From: Streptomyces yatensis
GTDB taxonomy: Bacteria; Actinomycetota; Actinomycetes; Streptomycetales; Streptomycetaceae
Length of the DNA stretch: 64,000 bases
Direction: 5' to 3'
Assembly: GCF_018069625.1 (NCBI RefSeq)
Contig: NZ_CP072941.1
Location: forward strand, 7,254,001 to 7,318,000
This document shows, piece after piece, positions 43,310 through 52,257 of the stretch; position 1 is the stretch's first letter; each line of letters starts with the position of its first letter. Under the pieces are notes generated by a model. It was given only the letters and a program-made list of their open reading frames with translations, was not told the DNA's origin and did no database searches. Made by a program: the position numbers and the translations under genes.

Positions 43310-44170
43310 GTGCCCGCACTCAACGACGTCATCGCCGCACTCGACGCCCTCTGGCCGCCCGAGCGGGCGGAGCAGTGGGACGCCGTCGGCACGGTGTGCG
43401 GTGACCCCGAGGCCGAGGTCACCCGCGTGCTGTTCGCCGTCGACCCGGTCCAGGAGGTGGCCGACGAGGCGGTGGCCCTCGGCGCCGATCTGCTGATCAC
43501 TCACCATCCGCTCTATCTGCGGGGGACGACCACGGTCGCCGCCTCCAGCTTCAAGGGCCGGGTGGTGCACACGCTGATCAAGAACGACATCGCGCTCCAC
43601 GTGGCGCACACCAACGCCGACACCGCCGACCCCGGGGTCTCCGACGCCCTCGCCGGCGCGCTCGACCTGCGGATCGTCGGCCCGCTGGTGCCCGACGCCA
43701 CGGACCCCGAGGGCCGCCGCGGTCTGGGCCGGGTCTGCGAGCTCGACCACCCCGAAACGCTGCGGGAGTTCACCGAGCGCGCCGCCGCCCGGCTGCCCGC
43801 CACCGCGCAGGGCATCCGCGCCGCGGGCGACCCGGACCGTACGCTCCGCCGGGTCGCCGTCAGCGGCGGCTCCGGCGACAGCCTCTTCGACGCGGTGCGC
43901 GCGGCCGGGGTCGACGCGTTCCTCACCGCCGATCTGCGCCACCACCCCTCCTCGGAGGCACGCGAGCACAGCGATCTCGCCCTGGTGGACGCCGCGCACT
44001 GGGCCACCGAATGGCCCTGGACCGAACAGGCCGCGGCCCAGCTGGACGAGATCTCCGACCGGCACGGCTGGGGCCTGCGTACGCATGTCTCCCGTATCGT
44101 CACCGATCCCTGGACGGCCCACGCCACGGCCCCCGCCGTCCGCGCGGCCGCCCCGTCCTTCTCCGCTTGA
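43310..44170 (+). CDS. Nif3-like dinuclear metal-centre protein (NGG1p-interacting factor 3 family)
   Basis: 286 residues from a GTG start. The metal ligands are seen as DLLITHHPLYLRG (His pair), VAHTNADTADPG (His, Asp) and, at the C-terminus, LVDAAHWATEWPW (His, Glu), with FLTADLRHHPSSEA between. The family forms hexamers with a two-metal centre; its biological role is still debated (GTP cyclohydrolase I type 2 is one annotation). The next genes, a zinc-ribbon coiled-coil protein and RNase H-CobC, are a conserved neighbour set in actinobacteria (Rv2230c-Rv2228c). Confidence 0.88.
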   Translation: MPALNDVIAALDALWPPERAEQWDAVGTVCGDPEAEVTRVLFAVDPVQEVADEAVALGADLLITHHPLYLRGTTTVAASSFKGRVVHTLIKNDIALHVAHTNADTADPGVSDALAGALDLRIVGPLVPDATDPEGRRGLGRVCELDHPETLREFTERAAARLPATAQGIRAAGDPDRTLRRVAVSGGSGDSLFDAVRAAGVDAFLTADLRHHPSSEAREHSDLALVDAAHWATEWPWTEQAAAQLDEISDRHGWGLRTHVSRIVTDPWTAHATAPAVRAAAPSFSA

Positions 44171-44289
44171 CCCCGCACGACCCCGCACCGCTTGAACACC
44201 CGCTCGCAGTGTCCGCCCGTTGACCCCCTCGACCCCGTGACTTCCCTGACCTCGTTTTCCGTCCCACTCGACTCCCCTGGAGCCCCACG

Positions 44290-45033
44290 CTGAATGCCGC
44301 GCCCGCCGATCAGATCCGCCTCCTCGACGTCCAGGCGCTCGACGTCCGGCTGTCGCAACTCGCGCACAAGCGCAGGACGCTGCCCGAGCACGCCGAGATC
44401 GAGACGCTGAACGCCGATCACACCCAGCTGCGCGACCTGCTCATCGCCGCGCAGACCGAGGAGAGCGACACCGCCCGCGAGCAGACCAAGGCGGAGCAGG
44501 ACGTGGACCAGGTGCGCCAGCGCGCCGCCCGCGACCAGAAGCGCCTGGACTCCGGTGCCGTCACCTCGCCGAAGGATCTGGAGAACCTCCAGCACGAGAT
44601 CGCCTCCCTCGCCAAGCGCCAGGGCGATCTGGAGGACGTCGTCCTGGAGGTCATGGAGCGCCGGGAGTCCGTCCAGGAGCGGATCGCCGAGCTGACCGAG
44701 CGGGTGGAGTCCCTCCAGTCCAAGATCGGCGACGCCCAGACGCGCCGGGACGCGGCGGCCGAGGGGATCGACGCCGAGATCGCCACCGCCACCAAGGAGC
44801 GCGAGGTGATCGCCGGGACCATCCCCGCCGATCTGCTGAAGCTCTACGACAAGCTGCGCGAGCAGCAGGGCGGTGTCGGCGCGGCCCGGCTCTACCAGCG
44901 CAGCTGTGACGGCTGCCGCCAGGAGCTCGCCATCACCGAGCTCAACGAGGTGCGCTCGGCGGCCCCCGACACGGTGCTGCGGTGCGAGAACTGCCGCCGG
45001 ATCCTGGTCCGTACGCCCGAGTCGGGGCTGTAG
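44290..45033 (+). CDS. Coiled-coil protein with C-terminal C4 zinc ribbon; probable CTG start
   Basis: 247 residues. A long coiled coil (about 25-175) is followed by a C4 zinc ribbon (CDGC...CENC near 205-235). Homologues begin (M)NAAPADQIRLLDVQALD, and here that sequence follows a CTG at 44290-44292. A TGGAG is seven bases upstream, and no in-frame ATG, GTG or TTG exists before codon 72 (44503). The CTG is therefore the most likely start. This family is a partner in the Nif3/RNase H neighbourhood and may bind nucleic acid or protein; its function is not established. Confidence 0.85.
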   Translation: MNAAPADQIRLLDVQALDVRLSQLAHKRRTLPEHAEIETLNADHTQLRDLLIAAQTEESDTAREQTKAEQDVDQVRQRAARDQKRLDSGAVTSPKDLENLQHEIASLAKRQGDLEDVVLEVMERRESVQERIAELTERVESLQSKIGDAQTRRDAAAEGIDAEIATATKEREVIAGTIPADLLKLYDKLREQQGGVGAARLYQRSCDGCRQELAITELNEVRSAAPDTVLRCENCRRILVRTPESGL

Positions 45034-45037
45034 GGCG

Positions 45038-46213
45038 ATGGCGCGGCGCTTCGTCGTCGAGGCGGACGGCGGGTCCCGGGGCAACCCGGGGCCGGCCGGT
45101 TACGGCGCGGTCGTGCTCGACGCGGAGACCGGTGAACCGCTGGCCGAGGTGGCCGAGTACATCGGCACGGCGACCAACAACGTCGCCGAGTACAAGGGCC
45201 TGATCGCCGGATTGCGGGCGGCGTACGCCCTGGACCCGGAGGCCGAGGTCCGGGTGCGGATGGACTCCAAGCTGGTCATCGAGCAGATGTCGGGCCGCTG
45301 GAAGATCAAGCACCCCGATATGCGGCCGCTCGCCGCCGAGGCCAAGGCGATCATGCCGCCCGGCCGGGTGGCGTACGAGTGGATCCCGCGCGAGAAGAAC
45401 AAGCACGCCGACCGGCTCGCCAACGAGGCGATGGACGCGGGCAAGCGGGGCGAGCAGTGGCAGCCGAAGGTGCCGCCCGGCGGCACACTGGCGGCGGGCG
45501 CGCCGGAGGCCGCCGCCCCCGCCGACGACGCCCTCGCCCAGCCGGCGGCCACCGGCGCCCCGGCGGTGGGCTGGGGCTCGGCGGACCTGGGCACCCCCGC
45601 CACGTTCGTCCTGCTCCGGCACGGGGAGACCCCGCTCACCCCCGAGAAGCGCTTCTCCGGCAGCGGCGGCACCGACCCCGGGCTCTCCGATGTGGGCCGC
45701 CACCAGGCCGAGCGGGTGGCGGCGGCGCTCGCCGCACGTGGCACCATCCAGGCCATCGTCACCTCACCGCTGCGCCGCTGCCGGGAGACCGCCGACGCGG
45801 TGGCCCGGCGCCTGGGCCTGGACGTCCGCGTCGAGGAGGGGCTGCGGGAGACGGACTTCGGCGCCTGGGAGGGCCTGACCTTCGCGGAGGTCAAGGAGCG
45901 CTACCCGGACGACCTGGAGGCATGGCTGGCCTCCAGCAAGGTGGCCCCGACCGGCGGCGGCGAGAGCTTCGCGGCGGTCACGCGCAGGGTCGCGCTCGCC
46001 CGCGACAAGCTGATCGCCCGTTACACGGGCCGTACGGTGCTGCTGGTCACCCATGTCACACCGATCAAAACCCTGGTCCGGCTGGCCCTGGGCGCGCCAC
46101 CGGAGACCCTGTTCCGCATGGAGCTCTCGGCGGCGTCGCTGTCGGCGGTGGCGTACTACGCGGACGGGAACGCGTCGGTGAGGCTGCTGAACGAGACGGC
46201 GCATCTGCGGTAG
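45038..46213 (+). CDS. Bifunctional RNase HI / histidine phosphatase (RnhA-CobC type)
   Basis: 391 residues. The N-terminal RNase HI domain has Asp in VEADGGSRGNPGPAGYG, Glu in NNVAEYKGL, Asp in RMDSKLVIEQM and the last Asp in KHADRLANEAM; it removes RNA from RNA/DNA hybrids. After a Pro/Ala linker of about 50 residues a phosphoglycerate-mutase-like domain follows with FVLLRHGETPL and the second catalytic His in LLVTHVTPI; in M. tuberculosis Rv2228c this half is an alpha-ribazole phosphatase (CobC) of cobalamin synthesis. It begins 4 bp after the zinc-ribbon gene, so they are cotranscribed. Confidence 0.9.
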   Translation: MARRFVVEADGGSRGNPGPAGYGAVVLDAETGEPLAEVAEYIGTATNNVAEYKGLIAGLRAAYALDPEAEVRVRMDSKLVIEQMSGRWKIKHPDMRPLAAEAKAIMPPGRVAYEWIPREKNKHADRLANEAMDAGKRGEQWQPKVPPGGTLAAGAPEAAAPADDALAQPAATGAPAVGWGSADLGTPATFVLLRHGETPLTPEKRFSGSGGTDPGLSDVGRHQAERVAAALAARGTIQAIVTSPLRRCRETADAVARRLGLDVRVEEGLRETDFGAWEGLTFAEVKERYPDDLEAWLASSKVAPTGGGESFAAVTRRVALARDKLIARYTGRTVLLVTHVTPIKTLVRLALGAPPETLFRMELSAASLSAVAYYADGNASVRLLNETAHLR

Positions 46214-46254
46214 GGGCGCCGACCGCAGCGGCTGTCACTCCCCGGGGCACCCCG

Positions 46255-46385
46255 GGGGGTACCTCGGGAGGTCACCCCGGGGGATGCCTCGGGAGGTCAC
46301 CCCGGGGGATGCCTCGGGAGGTCAACCCGGGGGATGCCTCGGGAGGTCAACCCGGGGGATGCCTCAGAAGGTCCCCCCGAAGGTC
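46255..46385. repeat. 25-bp tandem repeat, about five copies
   Basis: Five consecutive copies of a 25-bp unit beginning CCTCGGGAGGTCACCCCGGG (later copies have TCAA for TCAC) lie between the RNase H gene and the stop of the convergent aldolase. The unit itself contains a CCCCGGGG-like palindrome, so the array can form several hairpins and may terminate transcription from both sides. Confidence 0.85.
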
Positions 46386-47034
46386 ACCCCCGCAGTGCCG
46401 CCGCCTCCCGGGCCAGGGACTCGACGCGCCCCCAGTCGCCCGCGTCCAGCGCGTCCGGGGGCAGCATCCAGGTGCCGCCCACGCAGCCGACGTTGGGGAG
46501 GGCCAGATACTGGGGGGCGGTCGCGGCGTTGACACCGCCGGTCGGGCAGAAGCGGGCCTGGGGGAGCGGTGAGGCGAGCGCCTTCAGATACGGCGTGCCC
46601 CCGGCCGCCTCCGCCGGGAAGAACTTCATCTCCTCGACCCCGCGCTCCAGCAGCGCCACGACCTCCGAAGTGGTCGAGACGCCCGGCAGATACGGCAGGC
46701 CGGACGCGTCCAGCGCGCCCAGCAGCCGGTCCGTCCAGCCGGGCGTGACCAGGAAGCGCGACCCGGCGGCGACGGCCGTCTCCACCTGCTCCGGGCTCAG
46801 GACGGTCCCGGCGCCGACGACCGCGTCCGGGACCTCCTCGGCGATCGCCCGGATCGCGTCCGCGGCGGCGGGCGTCCGGAAGGTCACCTCGATCACCGGC
46901 AGCCCGCCCGCCACCAGCGCACGGGCCAGCGGGACCGCCTGGGCCGCGTCATGGACGATGACCACGGGGATCACGGGGGCGAGATCGAGCAGCGAGGACG
47001 CCGGGGAACCGGGGGAGGGCGCGGTGCTAGTCAC
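46384..47034 (-). CDS. 2-dehydro-3-deoxy-phosphogluconate (KDPG/KHG) aldolase
   Basis: 216 residues from a GTG at 47032-47034 with AGGA upstream; ATGs three and six codons earlier are possible. The TIM-barrel aldolase motifs are present: VIEVTFRTPAAADAI with the conserved Glu, VGAGTVLSPEQVETAV, FLVTPGWTDRLL, Schiff-base Lys in EEMKFFPAEAAGG, and FCPTGGVNAATAPQYL. It splits KDPG to pyruvate and glyceraldehyde-3-phosphate (Entner-Doudoroff) or acts on hydroxy-oxoglutarate. No other Entner-Doudoroff gene is adjacent. Confidence 0.85.
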   Translation of the reverse strand: MTSTAPSPGSPASSLLDLAPVIPVVIVHDAAQAVPLARALVAGGLPVIEVTFRTPAAADAIRAIAEEVPDAVVGAGTVLSPEQVETAVAAGSRFLVTPGWTDRLLGALDASGLPYLPGVSTTSEVVALLERGVEEMKFFPAEAAGGTPYLKALASPLPQARFCPTGGVNAATAPQYLALPNVGCVGGTWMLPPDALDAGDWGRVESLAREAAALRG

Positions 47035-47157
47035 GGCGCCCATCCTGCCCATGGTGCGCGCACTGCGCAATGGTGGTTGCGCATGCCGCAACGCCCATGC
47101 GCCGTCGAGGTGGCTCCCGGGCGCCGCGGCTCGGAACGCCACCTGGCTCCCCAAGCC

Positions 47158-47961
47158 CTACAGCTCGGTCACCACCACGTCCAGCCCCCACGCCTGCCCC
47201 GCCCGCTCCGGTGCCGCGGCCTCCACCACGTACCCGAGCCCCCGCAGCGCCTCCACCAGCTCGCTCGGACCGCTCGGCGTGGACTCGGCGGTCAGCAGGT
47301 CCCGTACCATCCGGCCCTTCGTCGCCTTGTTGAAGTGGCTGACGACGGACCGTTTCTCGACCCCGTTCACGATCTTCGACTGGAGCACCCGCACCGTCGC
47401 CGTACGCTCGGCGAGCGCCCCCTTGGGCTTCCACGCCGCCGCGTACGCCGCCGACCTGAGGTCCAGCACCAGCCCGCGCCCGGCGGCCTGCGGAATCACC
47501 TCGGCCATCGGGGTCCGGTTCCGCCAGTACGTGCCCAGCGCGCCGAGCCCCGGCAGCTTCACCCCCATCGAGCAGCGGTAGGAGGGGATGCGGTCGCCGA
47601 TCCGCACCGCGCCCCACAGCCCGGAGAACACCAGCAGCGACCGGCCCGCCCGGCGCCGGGCGGCGGTGGGCAGGGTGGCCAGGCCGAGCGCGTCGTACAG
47701 CACCCCGGTGTAGATCTCGCCCGCGGGCCGGGTCCCGGCCTCCCGCAGCGCCGCGTTCTTCGCGATCTCGCCGCGCAGCCCTTCGCTGAGCCCCAGCACC
47801 TCGGCGGCCTTCGCCTCGTCGCCCGAGCACAGCGACACCAGCTCGTCCAGGACCTCCGCCCGTGCCTCGCCCAGTTCGGGCAGCGACAGCGCTCCCAGGT
47901 CCAGCGGGGAGCGGGAGCCTCCCGTGGCCTTTCCCTCGGACGGCGGCAGCAGGACGAGCAC
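47158..47961 (-). CDS. YaaA-family peroxide-stress protein
   Basis: 267 residues. YaaA/DUF328 signature blocks are present: LVLLPPSEGKA at the start, YTGVLYDALGLATL, LLVFSGLWGAVRIGDRIPSYR, and VVSHFNKATKGRMVRDLL near the C-terminus, including the conserved N-K-G/R residues. In E. coli YaaA limits free iron and DNA damage under peroxide stress and has a DNA-binding helix-hairpin-helix-like fold. It is transcribed on the minus strand upstream of the aldolase; the start has a good RBS (TTCGAGGAGATCCGCCGTG region). Confidence 0.85.
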   Translation of the reverse strand: MLVLLPPSEGKATGGSRSPLDLGALSLPELGEARAEVLDELVSLCSGDEAKAAEVLGLSEGLRGEIAKNAALREAGTRPAGEIYTGVLYDALGLATLPTAARRRAGRSLLVFSGLWGAVRIGDRIPSYRCSMGVKLPGLGALGTYWRNRTPMAEVIPQAAGRGLVLDLRSAAYAAAWKPKGALAERTATVRVLQSKIVNGVEKRSVVSHFNKATKGRMVRDLLTAESTPSGPSELVEALRGLGYVVEAAAPERAGQAWGLDVVVTEL

Positions 47962-48051
47962 GGCGGATCTCCTCGAAGGGTTCGTCGGCGGCAGGGCGCG
48001 GGGCGGGCCCGGGAAGCCACGCCCGCCCCGCCCGCAGCCTACGACCTCCCG

Positions 48052-49722
48052 CTAACGCAGCCAGACCGTCGTCTGCGCGGGCACCCGGCCCGCGGCGCCG
48101 GCCTCCCCATCGAGCGGACCGCTGGCCAGCACCACCTCCAGGCCCTCCGGCAGCGGCACCGGGCCCGCCGAGAGATTGCTCAGGCTGTGCCAGCCGGTGG
48201 AGCGCCGGAAGTGCAGCACCCCCGCGCTCAGCTCCTCCACCGAGCCGACCCACTCCACGCCCTCGTCGCCGCCGAGCGCACGGCGCAGCCGCAGCGCCTC
48301 CCGGTACAGCTCCAGCGTGGAGCCCGCCACCCCGTCCTGCGCCTCGACCGACAGCTCGCCGAAGTACTCCGGCTGCGGCAGCCAGGAACCCCGCTCGCCG
48401 AAGCCGAACGACGGGCCGGACCGCGCCCATGGCAGCGGCACCCGGCAGCCGTCACGGCCCTTGATCCGCCCCCCGCTGCGCTCCCAGGTCGGGTCCTGGA
48501 GCGCCTCCCGGGGCAGGTCGGCCACCTCCGGCAGGCCCAGCTCCTCGCCCTGGAAGAGATACGAGGACCCCGGCAGCGCGAGCATCAGCAGGGTGGCGGC
48601 CCGGGCCCGGCGCAGTCCCAGCTCCCGGTCGGCCTCCGGCTCCCGGCCGTCGGCGAGCAGCCACTCCTCCCGTCCCGCCCGGCTCAGTTCGTCGGGCAGG
48701 GCCAGCCGGGAGGCGTGCCGGATGACGTCGTGGTTGGAGAGCACCCAGGTGGCCGAGGCACCGGCCGCCCGGGCGTCGTGCAGCGCGCCGTCGATGGCGG
48801 TGTGCAGCGCGGGCGCGGACAGCGGGGTGTAGAGGAAGTCGAAGTTGAACGCCTGGCCCAGTTCGTCGGGGCTGGCGTAGGGCGTGCGGCGGGAGGTGCG
48901 GACCCATGCCTCGGCCACGGCGATCCGCGGCGGGTCGTACTCGTCCATCACCTTGCGCCACTCGCGGAAGATGCCGTGCACCTCATCGCGGTCCCACAGC
49001 GGATGGCTGCCGTCCTCGGGCAGTTCGTCCGGGTCGTAGCCCCGGCTGTCCCCGATGTCGCGCAGCGGTTCGGCCAGGTCCTTGGCGAGGCCGTGGGCCA
49101 CGTCGACGCGGAAGCCCGCCACGCCGCGGTCGGACCAGAAGCGCAGCGTGGTGAGGAAGTCGGCGCGCACCTCCGGGTGGTCCCAGTTCAGGTCCGGCTG
49201 CTCGGGCGCGAACAGATGCAGGTACCACTGCCCGTCGGGGAGCCGGGTCCACGCCGGGCCGCCGAAGCAGGAGACCCAGTCGGTGGGCGGAAGCGAGCCG
49301 TCCGGGCCGCGCCCGTCGCGGAAGACGTACCGGGCACGGGCGGCGGAGCCGGGGGCCGAGCCCAGCGCCTCCTGGAACCACGCGTGGTCGCTGGAGGTGT
49401 GGTTGGGGACGATGTCGACCATGACCTTCAGGCCGAGCCGGTCCGCCTCGGCGACCATCCGGTCGAAGTCGTCGAGGGTGCCAAGGCGCGGGTCGACGGC
49501 GCGGTAGTCGGCCACGTCGTAGCCGCCGTCGGCGAGCGCGGAGGGATAGAACGGGCTCAGCCAGACGCAGTCCACGCCGAGCCCGGCGAGGTACGGCAGC
49601 CGGGCGGTGATACCGGGCAGGTCCCCTATGCCGTCCGCGTTGGAGTCGGCGAAGCTGCGGGGGTAGATCTGGTAGAAGACGGCCTGCCGCCACCAGTTGG
49701 GGTCCGAGGGCTGAAGGGTCAC
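48052..49722 (-). CDS. GH13 alpha-glucosidase (oligo-1,6-/alpha-glucosidase type)
   Basis: 556 residues from a GTG at 49720-49722 with GAGGA upstream; longer in-frame extensions are repeat DNA. GH13 regions: QIYPRSFADSNADGIGDL, DIVPNHTSSDHAWFQ, nucleophile Asp in GVAGFRVDVAHGL, acid/base Glu in RIAVAEAWVRTS, and transition-state Asp in WVLSNHDVIRH. It is cytoplasmic and hydrolyses imported alpha-glucosides such as maltose or isomaltose. Its operon should also supply the sugar importer, but the importer genes next to it are damaged. Confidence 0.9.
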   Translation of the reverse strand: MTLQPSDPNWWRQAVFYQIYPRSFADSNADGIGDLPGITARLPYLAGLGVDCVWLSPFYPSALADGGYDVADYRAVDPRLGTLDDFDRMVAEADRLGLKVMVDIVPNHTSSDHAWFQEALGSAPGSAARARYVFRDGRGPDGSLPPTDWVSCFGGPAWTRLPDGQWYLHLFAPEQPDLNWDHPEVRADFLTTLRFWSDRGVAGFRVDVAHGLAKDLAEPLRDIGDSRGYDPDELPEDGSHPLWDRDEVHGIFREWRKVMDEYDPPRIAVAEAWVRTSRRTPYASPDELGQAFNFDFLYTPLSAPALHTAIDGALHDARAAGASATWVLSNHDVIRHASRLALPDELSRAGREEWLLADGREPEADRELGLRRARAATLLMLALPGSSYLFQGEELGLPEVADLPREALQDPTWERSGGRIKGRDGCRVPLPWARSGPSFGFGERGSWLPQPEYFGELSVEAQDGVAGSTLELYREALRLRRALGGDEGVEWVGSVEELSAGVLHFRRSTGWHSLSNLSAGPVPLPEGLEVVLASGPLDGEAGAAGRVPAQTTVWLR

Positions 49723-49741
49723 GAGGTCCTCGCGGTGATCG

Positions 49742-49840
49742 GTACGGGCGGGGGTGCGTACGGGCGGGGGTGCGTACGGGCGGGGGTGCGTACGGGCGGG
49801 GATGTGTACGGGTGCGATGCGTACGGGTGAGAGGCGTACG
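49742..49840. repeat. 16-bp tandem repeat upstream of the alpha-glucosidase gene
   Basis: Six copies of GTACGGGCGGGGGTGC or close variants (the last two 15-bp) directly upstream of the GH13 start, on the transcribed side between the permease and the glucosidase. Could be a spacer; no gene in it. Confidence 0.85.
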
Positions 49841-49940
49841 TTCACGGCCGGTGCGGCCGGTGCGCCGCGGGCGTCAGCTCATGGCGGCGTCACCCCCGGC
49901 GTGGCGTTTCGTGGCGGTTCCAGCGCGGTTCATGGCGACG

Positions 49941-51215
49941 TCAGCCCTTCACCGCGCCGGAGGTCATTCCGGAGATCACCGACCGCCGGAAGATCAGGAC
50001 GAGGACGGCGATGGGCACGGTGGCCACCATCGCGCCGGCGAAGATCGTGCCGTAGGGGACCGTGTACTGGCTGGTGAACAGGGCCATGCCGACCGGCACC
50101 GTACGGAAGGCGTCCTCGCTGTTGAAGGTGAGGGCCATCAGGAACTCCGCCCAGGTGGCGGTGAAGGTGAACACCCCGGCCGTGAACAGCCCCGGCCGCG
50201 CCAGCGGAAGGATGACCGAGACCACCGTGCGCAGCGGACTCGCGCCGTCCACCGTGGCCGCCTCCTCCAGCGCCCGCTCCACCCTCAGCAGGTAGTTGCG
50301 CAGGATCCAGATGGAGAACGGCAGATTGAACGCGACGTAGGGGATGATCAGCCCCTGATAGCTGTTGAGCATCCCGGCCGAGCGCTCCAGCAGGTACAGC
50401 GGGGTGACCACGGCGATGCACGGAAAGACCGAGATCATCAGCAACGAGACCATGATCGGTCCGCGTCCGCGCATCGGCAGCCGGGCGAGCGCGTAGCCCG
50501 CGAAGAAGGCCAGCGCCAGCACCACGATCGTGGAGACCCCGGACACCAGCACGCTGTTGAAGAAGTACCGGCCGAGGCTGTTGCCGCCGAAGGCGTCCGC
50601 GTAGTTCGCGGTGGTGGGGTGGTGGGGGAGAACGGTGGGCGGGCTGGCGCTGATCTCACCGGCGCCTTTGAAGGAGGCCGTGGCCATCCAGTAGAGGGGC
50701 GCGGTGGTCATCGCCCAGGGCAGCAGCAGAACGGCCAGGATCCAGCCGCGTGCGGCCCCCAGCCGCTCCAGGACCAGGGCGGCGGCGGTGCCCAGCGCCA
50801 GTTCCAGGACGACGGTGACGAGGGTGAAGCCGAGGGTGAAGGCGAGCGATGCGAACCACGCGGAACTCTGCGCCAGCGCCGCGTAGTTGCCGGTGGTGAA
50901 ACCGTCGATCCGGAACCCGCCGTAGCTGAGGTGCACCTCGGAGAAGCTGAGGACCACGGAGAAGAGGATGGGGAAGAGGGTGACGGCCGCGATCACGGTG
51001 AGGGCGGGGGAGGCGTAGAGCCAGCCGACGCGGGCGAGCCGCCGCTCGGTGGAGCCGTGGACGGGGGCGCGGACGGGGGCGCGGCGTGCGGTCGGGCGCG
51101 TGCGCTTGGCGGTACCGGCTGTCCGGCCGACCGTGGTGCTCGTGCTCGTGTGCCTGGGGGTACCGGCTGTCCGGCTCACCGTGCTGCTCATGCTCGTGTG
51201 ACTGGTGCTACTCAC
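49941..51215 (-). CDS. Chimeric sugar ABC permease (MalF-type N-half joined to MalG-type C-part)
   Basis: 424 residues in one open frame from a GTG overlapping the upstream stop. Residues 1-170 match the start of a CUT1 MalF/UgpA-type permease (VGWLYASPALTVIAAVTLFP, IDGFTTGNYAALAQ, WILAVLLLPWAMTT). From about residue 172 (APLYWMATASFKGAGEISAS) it is the second, MalG/UgpE-type permease to its end, with the coupling loop EEAATVDGASPLRTVVSVILP. The C-terminal half of the first protein and the first helix of the second are missing. An in-frame deletion is the simplest explanation. The product lacks the EAA loop of the MalF half, so it is unlikely to form a working heterodimer. Confidence 0.85.
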   Translation of the reverse strand: MSSTSHTSMSSTVSRTAGTPRHTSTSTTVGRTAGTAKRTRPTARRAPVRAPVHGSTERRLARVGWLYASPALTVIAAVTLFPILFSVVLSFSEVHLSYGGFRIDGFTTGNYAALAQSSAWFASLAFTLGFTLVTVVLELALGTAAALVLERLGAARGWILAVLLLPWAMTTAPLYWMATASFKGAGEISASPPTVLPHHPTTANYADAFGGNSLGRYFFNSVLVSGVSTIVVLALAFFAGYALARLPMRGRGPIMVSLLMISVFPCIAVVTPLYLLERSAGMLNSYQGLIIPYVAFNLPFSIWILRNYLLRVERALEEAATVDGASPLRTVVSVILPLARPGLFTAGVFTFTATWAEFLMALTFNSEDAFRTVPVGMALFTSQYTVPYGTIFAGAMVATVPIAVLVLIFRRSVISGMTSGAVKG

Positions 51216-52065
51216 AGCGCCTTGCCCTCCAGTGCCGCGGTGATGTCGGAGCGGGCCGCCCGCAGCGCGCCGCCGACCGGCTCCGAGCCGCCGACCGCCG
51301 AATTGACCCGGGTGTAGATCGCCTTGCTGACCTGCGGGTAGAACGGCGTCTGCACCGGACGGGCGACCAGCCGCAGCCGCCGGGTGGTGGTGACGGTCGG
51401 ATCGCCGGTCCGCGCCGCCGCCGGGCTGTCGATCACACGGTCCATCGCGGGCAGCACCCCAGCCCGGCGCAGCAGCATCATCTGCACCTCCTCCTCGGCG
51501 CAGAAGCGGGCGAAGGCGACGGCGGCGCCGAGGTTCTCCGCGTTCGGGTTGATGAAGTTGCTTAGTAGAGGTAGGCGGCGTCCGTATAGAAGCGGAACGC
51601 GTACACCTTCCCCTTGAGGCTGGACGCCCGCATCAGCGCCCGCGGATAGGGGTCCCAGAAACCCTTCGGCACCAGCGATTCCACCGGCAGCGCGAGGTAG
51701 TTGGCGCCGAACTGGGCGGGCCAGGTGGTGTCGCCGAGATAGACGTCCGGGGTGGCGGAGCCCCCGCCGATCTGCGTGGTCAGCGCCACCCGACTGCCGT
51801 CGGTGGTGCTGGGCGCCTTCACGGTCTCGATGTGGATGTCGGGGTGCTTGCGGCGGAACGCCCGGATGATGCCGGGGCGCATATCGCCCCCGTCTCGGGC
51901 GGGTATCTTCCCCGCCCACCAGCGGACGGTCACCGGTCCCTTCGGTGGCCGTTTCGCCTTGACCAACAGATCGTCAAGGTTGTTGGTCCCGCACGCGGTG
52001 GTGAGACCGGCGGTCATGGCGAGACTGCCAGCGCTTGCAAGCAGCGTTCTGCGGCTCAGAACCAT
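51212..52065 (-). pseudogene. Sugar ABC transporter substrate-binding lipoprotein, internally deleted and frameshifted
   Basis: The start (MVLSRRTLLASAGSLAMTAG, lipobox TTAC) and N-lobe (VTVRWWAGKIPARDGGD, GGGSATPDVYLGDTTWPAQF) read normally for 167 residues until FRFYTDAAYLY and a TAA stop at 51562-51564. About one base later, in another frame, the C-terminal part resumes (SNFINPNAENLGAAVAFARF...SDITAALEGKAL) to the stop at 51212. About 150 residues in the middle are absent compared with a normal CUT1 binding protein of about 420-430 residues. So a deletion that is not a multiple of three joined the two ends. The rest of the sequence is not decayed, which suggests a recent event or an assembly error. 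Confidence 0.85.
52033..52042. promoter_or_regulatory. LacI-type operator-like palindrome (internal)
   Basis: GCTTGCAAGC is a perfect 10-bp palindrome with the central TTGCAA seen in operators of Streptomyces sugar LacI repressors. It lies inside the first codons of the binding-protein gene. Confidence 0.5.
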
Positions 52066-52107
52066 GCGCCCTCCTCCCGTTCCCGTCAGGGCTGCCTCTC
52101 TGACAGC

Positions 52108-52117
52108 GTTTGCAAGC
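52108..52117. promoter_or_regulatory. LacI-type operator-like palindrome (promoter)
   Basis: GTTTGCAAGC, inside TGACAGCGTTTGCAAGCT (52101-52118), about 43 bp upstream of the binding-protein start. A related TGACAGCGTTGCCAAACC occurs at about 52190-52207, upstream of the LacI gene, so both divergent promoters may carry a site for the same repressor. Confidence 0.6.
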
Positions 52118-52257
52118 TAGGTGGGGGCTGTGACGGGTGTCAACGGTCGTGTCAGCGGAAGTTCGAGGACGAGATGGTGGCGAGATGAATGACAGCGTTG
52201 CCAAACCTTGGCGAAGACCCTTGTCGAGGAGGGAGGCCCGCGTGCTACCGTCCCGCC

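Noticed and set aside
42131..44188. Long minus-strand frame opposite the siderophore protein and Nif3 genes
   Set aside because: Composition is Gly/Val/Arg/Asp shadow coding without motifs, while the plus strand carries two well-supported proteins.
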